A stretch of DNA of 9,494 bases from the NCBI GenBank assembly GCA_012729935.1, contig JAAYBY010000013.1:1-9494 (forward strand), in the 5' to 3' direction. Origin of the DNA: Clostridiaceae bacterium (lineage in GTDB: Bacteria; Bacillota; Clostridia; Saccharofermentanales; UBA5734). Made by a program: the position numbers and the translations under genes. Position 1 is the first letter of the stretch, and every line of letters begins with the position of its first letter. Under the pieces are notes generated by a model. That model saw only the letters and a list, made by a program, of their open reading frames with translations. It did no database searches and had not been told where the DNA came from. This document shows, piece by piece, positions 1 through 5,711 of the stretch.

Positions 1-794
1 TTATCAGCCAGTCCGGTGAAACGCTTGATACCTTGGCCGCCATGCGTGAAGCTAAAAAAAGAGGTGGACAAATTCTTGCCGTCGTCAATGTAGTCGGCAG
101 CTCAATTGCCAGGGAGGCTGATCAGGTCCTATATACCGGTGCCGGTCCGGAGATTGCCGTTGCCTCATCGAAAGCTTATAACACACAGCTGGCTGCCTTG
201 TACCTGATTGCGCTGCATCTGGCCAGCTGTCGCGGAATCCTGCCGCAGCAGACGCTTGCCATGTATCTGGACGCGTTGCTGAAAATACCTGAGCATCTGG
301 CCAGTGTGTTATCGGCAAAAGATGAAATTCAGCGTTTTGCTTCTCAGCACTATAATCTAAAAAGCATCTTCTTCATTGGTAGAGGACTTGATTATGCTTT
401 GGCGATGGAGGCTTCCTTAAAACTAAAAGAAATTTCCTATATTCATTCTGAAGCATATGCAGCGGGAGAGTTGAAACATGGAACGATTGCGTTGGTTGAA
501 AAGGGGGTTCTTGTTGTCTGCCCGGTCACTCAGCCGGAGCTTGTCGATAAGACAATCAGCAATATCAGAGAAGTAAAAGCAAGAGGTGCAACTGTGCTTG
601 GAATACTGACACCGGCCTGCCGTCGTGCGGCTGATGTTTGTGATACGGTTTTCTGGCTCCCTGATGTTTGTTCACTGTTCGCACCAATCGTGAGTGTGAC
701 ACCAACACAGTTGTTTGCATATTATATGTCTGTTAATAAAGGTCTGGATGTCGATAAACCCAGAAATCTGGCAAAAAGCGTGACAGTGGAATAG
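1..794 (+). CDS. glmS: Glutamine--fructose-6-phosphate aminotransferase (isomerizing), C-terminal part
   Basis: This is the 3' portion of the enzyme that makes glucosamine-6-phosphate from fructose-6-phosphate and glutamine, the first step towards UDP-GlcNAc and peptidoglycan; it acts in the cytoplasm. The reading frame is open from base 3, so the gene is cut by the window edge, and 263 residues remain of a protein normally about 600 long. Seen directly: the sugar-phosphate loop SQSGETLDTL at the very start, AREADQVLYTGAGPEIAVAS and SSKAYNTQLAAL of the first SIS domain, then the second SIS domain with GRGLDYALAMEASLKLKEIS and HSEAYAAGELKHG, and the diagnostic C-terminus KPRNLAKSVTVE. The N-terminal glutaminase domain and any glmS ribozyme leader lie outside the window. 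No clear intrinsic terminator is visible in the 25 bases before the convergent helicase gene. Identification is secure. Confidence 0.97.
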   Translation, partial: ISQSGETLDTLAAMREAKKRGGQILAVVNVVGSSIAREADQVLYTGAGPEIAVASSKAYNTQLAALYLIALHLASCRGILPQQTLAMYLDALLKIPEHLASVLSAKDEIQRFASQHYNLKSIFFIGRGLDYALAMEASLKLKEISYIHSEAYAAGELKHGTIALVEKGVLVVCPVTQPELVDKTISNIREVKARGATVLGILTPACRRAADVCDTVFWLPDVCSLFAPIVSVTPTQLFAYYMSVNKGLDVDKPRNLAKSVTVE

Positions 795-819
795 GGAAGG
801 AAGTAGACTAATCAACACA

Positions 820-1962
820 TTACACATGTGTCTCATTATCTGCTGACAAATCCAGAATCTGAATCTCTGACTGTGTCAGTCGGGCAATCTCTTTGAGCTG
901 TCCATGGTTCAACAGATTGGTGAACGTATAGGCGACGCCTTCTTTTTTAGCCCGGCCGGTTCTGCCGATCCGGTGGATGTAGCGTTCATTTTCCTCTGGC
1001 ACATCGTAATTAAAAACAGCATCGACAGACTCAATGTCTAAGCCGCGTGACGCCACATCAGTCGCAACCAGAACACGAATCCGGTTCTTGCGAAAGGAAC
1101 TGATAACCCGTTCTCGTTGAGACTGCCGTAAATCGCCATGGATGCAATCAGCGTTGCAGCCGGCTCTTTTCAGCTGTTGTGTAACAACTTGAACGGACCG
1201 TTTTGTGTTGCAGAAAACCAGTGCTTTTTTATAACCTTTGTCTTCAAGTAACTTGAGGATTATTTTTATCCGGTGTTGACCACTGGCTTCAATTGAATAT
1301 TGCTTTATCTGTGGGCGATTCTGCTGTTCAGCTTCTACCGTTACTTCAATCACGTCTCGCTGATATATCCAGGAGATATCCATGACCGATCGTGATAAAG
1401 TTGCGGAGAACATGGCGATCTGAGATACATTTGGCATCAAATCCAGAATCTGGCGTACATCACGGACAAAGCCCATGTCAAGCATGCGATCGGCTTCATC
1501 GAGAATCACCGTATGAACCTGGCGCAAGTGCATCGTTTTTCGATGAAGATGATCCAGAAGCCGTCCCGGTGTTGCGATTACGATGTGTGGATGTTTATGT
1601 AATTGTGTGATCTGGAGGCTAATTGGCTGTCCGCCGTAGAGCGTTGCTATACGGATATCGGGCCGTGTTGAAGCAATCTGAATCATATCGTCAGTTATTT
1701 GGATAGCCAATTCTCGAGTGGGGGCCAGAATCAAAGCCTGTAACCCCTGGTCCGAGTCTTGAATGTGCTCAATAATCGGTATACCAAAAGCAACCGTCTT
1801 ACCTGTTCCGGTTGGTGCTTTTGCAATGACATCACACCAGCGGAGCATGTGAGGAATTGTTTGTGTCTGAATGGCTGTAGGTTCTTCGAACCCCATTTTC
1901 TGAACAGCTTCTCGTGTTGTATCAGACAGCTGCAGTGAATCAAAGGATGACGTTATTGACAT
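820..1962 (-). CDS. DEAD-box ATP-dependent RNA helicase, minimal core type
   Basis: A cytoplasmic ATP-driven RNA-unwinding enzyme, presumably for ribosome assembly or RNA turnover. The protein is 380 residues and is almost nothing but the two RecA-like domains. Motifs in order: Q motif (F7 and GFEEPTAIQ 24-32), Walker A APTGTGKT 49-56, PTREL 81-85, GG 110-111, TPGR 131-134, DEAD 155-158, SAT 186-188, LVFCNT 248-253, ATDVASRGLDI 310-320 and HRIGRTGRA 340-348. All catalytic motifs are intact. There is no basic or RRM-like C-terminal extension, so it cannot be assigned to DbpA, CshA or DeaD with certainty; a small CshB- or RhlE-like member is plausible. The start ATG at 1962 is chosen because AAAGGA precedes it at good spacing. 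A longer in-frame ATG at 2070 lies upstream of the promoter at 2000-2028 and would not be transcribed from it. It converges on glmS. Confidence 0.95.
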   Translation of the reverse strand: MSITSSFDSLQLSDTTREAVQKMGFEEPTAIQTQTIPHMLRWCDVIAKAPTGTGKTVAFGIPIIEHIQDSDQGLQALILAPTRELAIQITDDMIQIASTRPDIRIATLYGGQPISLQITQLHKHPHIVIATPGRLLDHLHRKTMHLRQVHTVILDEADRMLDMGFVRDVRQILDLMPNVSQIAMFSATLSRSVMDISWIYQRDVIEVTVEAEQQNRPQIKQYSIEASGQHRIKIILKLLEDKGYKKALVFCNTKRSVQVVTQQLKRAGCNADCIHGDLRQSQRERVISSFRKNRIRVLVATDVASRGLDIESVDAVFNYDVPEENERYIHRIGRTGRAKKEGVAYTFTNLLNHGQLKEIARLTQSEIQILDLSADNETHV

Positions 1963-1999
1963 ATGATTCCTTTCGTTGATAAATGATTCATGACTAAAT

Positions 2000-2028
2000 A
2001 TTATAGCATGAAAGCTGAAAAATCTCAA
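2000..2028 (-). promoter_or_regulatory. Sigma-A type promoter of the DEAD-box helicase gene
   Basis: Read on the minus strand: -35 TTGAGA (2023-2028), a 17-base spacer and a perfect -10 TATAAT (2000-2005) preceded by TGC, making an extended -10. Transcription would start near 1993, giving a leader of about 30 bases. This site also rules out the upstream in-frame ATG at 2070 as the normal start. Confidence 0.8.
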
Positions 2029-2114
2029 ATGAAGCAGGATCGTAGACAGTGTCGTCATAACCAGATCCATCGTTCACAGAAGCGATTATCTCGTATGCGT
2101 ATCGGTTTTGTCAG

Positions 2115-2139
2115 CAACGCGATTTATATCGATGCGTTG
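2115..2139. repeat. Bulged inverted repeat in the helicase / small-RNA intergenic region
   Basis: CAACGC (2115-2120) is the exact reverse complement of GCGTTG (2134-2139). Inside it GAT (2121-2123) can also pair with ATC (2128-2130) around a TTAT loop, leaving a 3-base bulge, so about nine base pairs form. Neither strand has a T-run directly after it, so it is not a convincing intrinsic terminator. It lies upstream of both the helicase promoter (-) and the RNA promoter (+). It could be an operator or simply a chance hairpin; nothing else coding is seen between about 2030 and 2260. Confidence 0.4.
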
Positions 2140-2261
2140 TAACTTTTAATATCAACCTCTTTTCACACCGGTTATATCAGGCTCAATTCAATATGTTCAT
2201 CAATTTGTACAAAAATGTAACGAAAGATACAAAATTAATGTAAAAAATAACCAAAAAAGTG

Positions 2262-2290
2262 TTGACAAAGATTTTAACGCCTGTTATACT
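2262..2290 (+). promoter_or_regulatory. Near-consensus sigma-A promoter of the candidate structured RNA
   Basis: A perfect -35 TTGACA (2262-2267) is followed by exactly 17 bases and -10 TATACT (2285-2290, five of six matches). An A-rich stretch directly upstream (2231-2259) resembles an UP element. The predicted start is near 2297. No protein gene follows on this strand before the terminator at 2538-2559, so the promoter drives a non-coding transcript. It is the best-matching promoter in the window, which suggests strong expression. Confidence 0.87.
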
Positions 2291-2296
2291 TAAGTC

Positions 2297-2559
2297 AGGT
2301 TCCAGGGAATACCTAGTGAGGTAAGACCTAACGTTAACCGCCACATCTACGATGTGGAACGCGAAAGAGTTGATGAGGTTCACGAAAGTGAAAGGATTTG
2401 CTCTTCGGACAGGTGAATATCATTGATGGAAACGCTATTGACCGGTTTTTCTGGAAAGAGCAGTCCTGAAAATGAAAATTTAGTTGTTTGATGATACTTT
2501 CGCAAAAAGGGTGATCGGTAAGGTGCAAACCAAAGAGGGTTCGCTGGAACCGCTTTTTT
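2297..2559 (+). ncRNA. Candidate stand-alone structured non-coding RNA, about 260 nt
   Basis: The interval has its own promoter and terminator, no open reading frame of note, and an unusually dense set of exact complementarities. Helices read by eye: ends 2298-2305 with 2544-2551 (8 bp, GGUUCCAG/CUGGAACC); 2311-2314 with 2319-2322; hairpin 2341-2347 with 2351-2357 (CCACAUC/GAUGUGG), extendable by 2332-2335 with 2358-2361; long-range 2361-2367 with 2497-2503 (GCGAAAG/CUUUCGC); a GAAA-tetraloop hairpin 2379-2383 with 2388-2392; 2399-2405 with 2456-2462 (UGCUCUU/AAGAGCA); 2412-2419 with 2436-2443 (one mismatch); and 2442-2445 with 2451-2454. UAUCAU 2418-2423 and AUGAUA 2491-2496 could form a pseudoknot. 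The order is that of a closed multi-branched RNA. It is not tmRNA, RNase P, SRP or 6S RNA by the hallmarks I know. The raiA-motif class of Firmicutes RNAs is a possible identity from memory of its size and style, but I cannot confirm it and no raiA gene is adjacent. Confidence 0.75.
2538..2559 (+). terminator. Intrinsic terminator of the structured RNA, perhaps working in both directions
   Basis: The stem GGTTC (2538-2542) / GAACC (2547-2551) with loop GCTG is followed by GC and six T's (2554-2559). The upstream AAAGAG can add weak pairs with the T-run. The right arm is shared with the 8-bp pairing to the RNA's 5' end, so the two structures exclude each other; both would place a duplex just before the T's. 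On the opposite strand the same stem is followed by CTCTTTGG, so it may also weakly stop transcripts leaving the phosphoribosyltransferase gene. Confidence 0.78.
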
Positions 2560-2569
2560 ATGCCATCAA

Positions 2570-3097
2570 TCAGGATTCGATTTCAGCAATGTACGGTAAA
2601 TTCCGCCCTTGTTCTTGGATGTCCATGCCATAACCGACTAATCGCATTTTTGTTATCTCAAACCCTGAATAGGCAACAGGTACGTTGATCAATTGCTCAG
2701 ACGGATTATAGAGCAAGGTACATACGTTGATGCTGGCCGGCATGCGGGTTTGGAGCGTCTGAACCAGGTAGCCGGTTGTGAGACCTGTTCTGATAATGTC
2801 CTCAACAAGAATAACATGTTTACCGGTTATTTCGAGATCGAGATCTTTCGTGATCCGGACAATTCCCTTTTGATTGGTTGAAGTCGGATAAGTGCCAATC
2901 GAAATAAAATCAAGCTGCACAGGCAGATCGATAGCGCGAGTCAGATCAGCGAAAAAATAGAGAGATCCCTTTAAGACACTGATAAGAATTAATTCCTTAC
3001 CGGCGTAATCGTGACTGATTGCCTGACCGAGGTCGTGCACTCGTTTGTTGATGCGTTCTGAAGAAAACTGGATTCGATCACTTGGCGGCCATTTCAT
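2570..3097 (-). CDS. Hypoxanthine-phosphoribosyltransferase-like protein with altered base pocket
   Basis: A type I phosphoribosyltransferase of 175 residues, about the usual length of bacterial HPRT. It would join a base, or another acceptor, to ribose-5-phosphate using PRPP. Seen: VLKG 41-44, the flexible-loop region around T69-Y70, KDLD 84-87, PRPP loop VEDIIRTGLTTGYL 98-111, GFEI 145-148, GYGMD 155-159 and RNLPYI 165-170. The collinear match with HPRT is clear, and E99, D100 and the TG-T residues that hold PRPP are present. Against the family pattern as I recall it, however, the catalytic-base Asp in EDIID is Arg103, the purine O6-contacting Lys is Pro140, and the stacking Phe is Arg152. 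Standard hypoxanthine/guanine salvage is therefore uncertain and the symbol hpt is withheld. The ATG follows GAGGTG at good spacing, only 11 bases after the upstream kinase-like gene, so the two are co-transcribed. Confidence 0.85.
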   Translation of the reverse strand: MKWPPSDRIQFSSERINKRVHDLGQAISHDYAGKELILISVLKGSLYFFADLTRAIDLPVQLDFISIGTYPTSTNQKGIVRITKDLDLEITGKHVILVEDIIRTGLTTGYLVQTLQTRMPASINVCTLLYNPSEQLINVPVAYSGFEITKMRLVGYGMDIQEQGRNLPYIAEIES

Positions 3098-3108
3098 TCA
3101 ACACACCT

Positions 3109-4059
3109 CTATGAGCTGAATCGCTGAATCAGCGATTCAAAATCTTTTTTGTACACAATTTTAACGTTTACGCCGGGATATAATTCCTGAAGGCGTTTTG
3201 CTTTTTTGTTTTTCTGGGTAACATACTTTTGATTCATCGTCGTCAGCTCCAGATATGTGTTAAATCGAGGGAGATAAAAATCAGGGCTAAAAGCAAGCGT
3301 CACATTTCCTTCGGCATCCCATTCAATCGGGAATGTACGTGGTTCGTAGACCCAGTCAATTTGATACATGTCCAATATCCGGGCGAACTCCTCTTCAGAT
3401 TCATTCTTGAATACTTTCTCGTTCGGCTTGTTTTGGATGATGAGCGGCCGGTCCGGATGACTGGCCATGTGGTTTTCCAGTACCTCTTCGTGCCGTCGAT
3501 GGATCTCATGTTCTTTTTGCAGCGCGAGAATCGATGCCACGCTTGATTCAATCGACATATTTGCGGTATTGATAATCATGTCGTAAAGACTGTTATTGGA
3601 TAAATCAGTGCTAAAAAGAATCGAGACAAAGCGTTTATGTTTACGATCCGCCGTTTGAAGTATACGCATAGCATCTGTCTCTGCTACGTGATAACTCTCG
3701 AGGACCCTGCTGATTCGCACAGACTCTGGTGCTTCAATTCGCAGATGAATCGCCCCCGGACAATCGGCAAAAATGATCTGAGAGCCAAATCCAACGCAAA
3801 CAGCGTTACTTTCCCGAGTCAGCGACTTAACCGAATCGACCAGTATTGAACGGTATGTTTGTCCGTCTTCAGACATGTTCAGAAAAAAACGAGCGCTTTC
3901 CTGAAGCAGCTGGTACGTTTGTTTGGAAACAATCGGTTTGAAACAGCGATTGAGAACTGTATCACGTGTAATGAGTGTCCAACCTAGTTTTTCAGCAACT
4001 GATTCGGCAATCTCGTCGCCAAAACTTGCCATTTGACGAGAAAGGGTTATTACCGCCAA
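3109..4059 (-). CDS. Cytidylate-kinase-like protein fused to a PD-(D/E)XK-nuclease-like C-terminal domain
   Basis: Protein of 316 residues with two parts. Residues 1-190 match the cytidylate-kinase-like family (Cytidylate_kin2 type): AVITLSRQMASFGDEIAE 2-19 in the P-loop region, CVGFGSQ 88-94, the AP-ESVRISRV stretch 110-119, TADRKHKRFV 136-145, LYDMIINTANMS 158-169. Residues about 220-316 look like a restriction-endonuclease-fold core: helix SEEEFARIL 221-229, YEP 238-240, SPDFYLP 258-264, YLELTT 269-274, a Lys-rich helix 278-289, then VKIVYKKDF 299-307. The usual E-x-K lysine is Thr273, so nuclease activity is doubtful. The start is the TTG at 4057-4059: GGAGGG stands six bases upstream and it yields the family's typical N-terminus. 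An ATG 6 codons upstream (4075-4077) has no Shine-Dalgarno, and a TTG at 4119 lies upstream of the -10. The phosphoribosyltransferase-like gene follows 11 bases later. Substrate and role are unknown; it is cytosolic, with no signal or membrane segment. Confidence 0.82.
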   Translation of the reverse strand: MAVITLSRQMASFGDEIAESVAEKLGWTLITRDTVLNRCFKPIVSKQTYQLLQESARFFLNMSEDGQTYRSILVDSVKSLTRESNAVCVGFGSQIIFADCPGAIHLRIEAPESVRISRVLESYHVAETDAMRILQTADRKHKRFVSILFSTDLSNNSLYDMIINTANMSIESSVASILALQKEHEIHRRHEEVLENHMASHPDRPLIIQNKPNEKVFKNESEEEFARILDMYQIDWVYEPRTFPIEWDAEGNVTLAFSPDFYLPRFNTYLELTTMNQKYVTQKNKKAKRLQELYPGVNVKIVYKKDFESLIQRFSS

Positions 4060-4102
4060 CCAAAACCCTCCGTTCATTTTGTCAGAATAAATCGTTAGCT
4101 TT

Positions 4103-4108
4103 ATTATA
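4103..4108 (-). promoter_or_regulatory. Extended -10 promoter of the kinase-like / phosphoribosyltransferase-like operon
   Basis: On the minus strand TATAAT is preceded by TGC, an extended -10, with no good -35 at 16-18 bases (ATAAGC at 17). Transcription should begin near 4096, leaving a leader of about 37 bases before the TTG start at 4059. The 11 bases ATGCTATAATA are identical to those at the helicase promoter. The next minus-strand promoter-like sequence is not seen until beyond the phosphoribosyltransferase gene, supporting a two-gene operon. Confidence 0.7.
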
Positions 4109-4132
4109 GCATAGAGCAAAGATCAGCTTATA

Positions 4133-4166
4133 CTTGTTGACAAGGTTCAATCTCAAACGTTATGGT
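4133..4166 (+). promoter_or_regulatory. malQ promoter with a short palindrome over its -35
   Basis: A perfect -35 TTGACA (4137-4142) is followed, after 18 bases, by TATGGT (4161-4166), a fair -10. The -35 is embedded in the inverted repeat CTTGT-TG-ACAAG (4133-4144), which could be a regulator site, though a 5-base half-site may be chance. The promoter fires away from the kinase-like operon promoter about 30 bases to the left. The Shine-Dalgarno AGAGGAG (4199-4205) precedes the ATG at 4212. Confidence 0.55.
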
Positions 4167-4211
4167 TGCTGTATGGAGTGATCGTATGAACGATAAGCAG
4201 AGGAGACATAT

Positions 4212-5711
4212 ATGGCAAAACAAACAGGTGTGCGAAAAAGCGGTTTATTGATGCCTGTTTTCTCATTGCCAAATAAATATGGGATCGGTGATTTCGGTTC
4301 TGCAGCCGATCAGTTTCTTTCGATACTGACAGCATGTGGTTTTCATAGTTGGCAGTTACTGCCGCTAACACCGGTTGGATCAGGTTATTCGCCCTATCAG
4401 AGCGAGTCTGCTTATGCGGGGAATTTTATGTATATCAGCCCGGAGATACTGGTAGAAGCAGGTCTTGTCACACCGGCGGAATGTCTTGCGGCTGGTTATG
4501 CTGGAGACAGTACACATGTTGATTATGCATGGGTTCGAGACAGACGCACGGACCTCCTGCAACAGGCCTATAGTCGGATCGATGCTTCGTATCGCTCAGA
4601 AATGGCAGCATATGCTGAACGCGAATCAGACTGGCTGGATGACTATGCTGCCTTTGCGGTCATCAGGCAGCAGAAAAATGGAAAACCCTGGTGGGGATGG
4701 GATGAAAAGAACTTGTCTCTTGCGGACCCGGAAGCAGTGGCTGATTTTTGTCGGCAGCACAAACAGGACGTTGACTACATCCGCTTTCTTGCGTATGAAT
4801 TTTCACGACAGTGGCATCTCTTGAAAGAAAAAGCGAATAAGCACGGTATTGAGTTAATTGGAGACATTCCGATTTACGTCGCTGCAGACAGTGCAGATGT
4901 TTGGGCAAACAGGCGGTTTTTTAAGATCTCTGAAGATCAGAGACTGACGCATGTTGCAGGTGTTCCGCCCGACTATTTTTCACCTGATGGCCAGAAATGG
5001 GGCAATCCGCTTTATGATTGGCACGCCCTCAAGGAAGACAACTATACCTGGTGGATTCGCAGAATCCAGGCAGGACTTAAAAACTTTGATTGTGTCCGAA
5101 TTGATCATTTTCGCGGGTTCGAACGATATTTCGCGATTCCAAGCGAAGCAGAGACAGCAAAAGAGGGTCAATGGGTTCAAGGGCCGGGTCATGACTTGTT
5201 TAATACCATTTTCAGAGCTTTACCAGATGCTTCAATTATTGCTGAAGACCTGGGTGAAATCGATGATGCAGTCAGGCGTTTTCTTGAACAAACCGGGTTG
5301 CCGGGTATGAATGTTCTGCAGTTCTCCTTTGATTTATATGGATCCGAGCGCGATCGCCCGCATCGATATTTAGAAAATTCTGTAGCCTATAGCGGTACGC
5401 ATGACAACACGACACTGAACGGTTGGCTCAGGGATCTTGACGATCAACAACGGCAATTGGTTACGGATTATTGTGGCGGAGCAGACCGAAAAAGCTTGTT
5501 GCGCTGCCTATGGCAGACTCATGCCGAACGGGTCATCATTCCCGTTCAGGATTGTCTGGGCTTAGGAAATGATGCGCGAATCAACACACCCGGAACAATC
5601 GGGGGAAATTGGTGTTTCCGATTCACTGAATCACAGCTGGATGCGATCGATCACGACTATTTCTTGCGACTGAACCAGTTGTTTGGCCGATTTTTCATTT
5701 CAGGTGACTGA
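4212..5711 (+). CDS. malQ: 4-alpha-glucanotransferase (amylomaltase, GH77)
   Basis: This enzyme moves maltosyl or longer alpha-1,4-glucan segments between maltodextrins and releases glucose, serving cytoplasmic maltodextrin or glycogen metabolism. At 499 residues it has the usual length of the short bacterial form. Family hallmarks: RKSGLLMPVFSLPNKYGIGDFG begins at residue 8, QLLPLTPVGSGYSPYQSES 48-66, the IGDIPIYVAADSADVW block 216-231, GVPPDYFSPDGQKWGNPLYDW 250-270. Catalytic residues are all present: nucleophile D298 in RIDHFRGF, acid/base E345 in IAEDLGE, and the third acid D398 in GTHDNTT. There is no signal peptide. AGGAG stands seven bases before the ATG. It has its own promoter and is not next to other mal or glg genes, so it is a single-gene unit. 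Its stop codon directly touches the stop codon of the convergent signalling gene. Identification is firm. Confidence 0.97.
   Translation: MAKQTGVRKSGLLMPVFSLPNKYGIGDFGSAADQFLSILTACGFHSWQLLPLTPVGSGYSPYQSESAYAGNFMYISPEILVEAGLVTPAECLAAGYAGDSTHVDYAWVRDRRTDLLQQAYSRIDASYRSEMAAYAERESDWLDDYAAFAVIRQQKNGKPWWGWDEKNLSLADPEAVADFCRQHKQDVDYIRFLAYEFSRQWHLLKEKANKHGIELIGDIPIYVAADSADVWANRRFFKISEDQRLTHVAGVPPDYFSPDGQKWGNPLYDWHALKEDNYTWWIRRIQAGLKNFDCVRIDHFRGFERYFAIPSEAETAKEGQWVQGPGHDLFNTIFRALPDASIIAEDLGEIDDAVRRFLEQTGLPGMNVLQFSFDLYGSERDRPHRYLENSVAYSGTHDNTTLNGWLRDLDDQQRQLVTDYCGGADRKSLLRCLWQTHAERVIIPVQDCLGLGNDARINTPGTIGGNWCFRFTESQLDAIDHDYFLRLNQLFGRFFISGD

Noticed and set aside
1963..2070. N-terminal extension of the DEAD-box helicase up to an ATG at 2070
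   Set aside because: The extension overlaps a very good promoter (2000-2028) and has no Shine-Dalgarno, whereas ATG 1962 has AAAGGA and gives the normal start of the Q-motif region.
2095..2142. A 15-codon reading frame on the + strand
   Set aside because: Very short, no Shine-Dalgarno, and it contains the inverted repeat at 2115-2139.
2297..2559. tmRNA, RNase P RNA, SRP RNA, 6S RNA or a cis-acting riboswitch as identity of the structured RNA
   Set aside because: None of the hallmark sequences I know (tRNA-like CCA end, GAGGAAAGTCC, GGAAGCAGC, one long bulged 6S hairpin) is present, and no same-strand gene follows to be regulated.
3229..3546. 105-codon open frame opposite the kinase/nuclease-like gene
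   Set aside because: Shadow of the real gene, with no recognisable motif.
4060..4119. Kinase-like protein starting at TTG 4119 or ATG 4077
   Set aside because: The first lies upstream of the -10 box and the second has no ribosome site; TTG 4059 follows GGAGGG and matches the family N-terminus.
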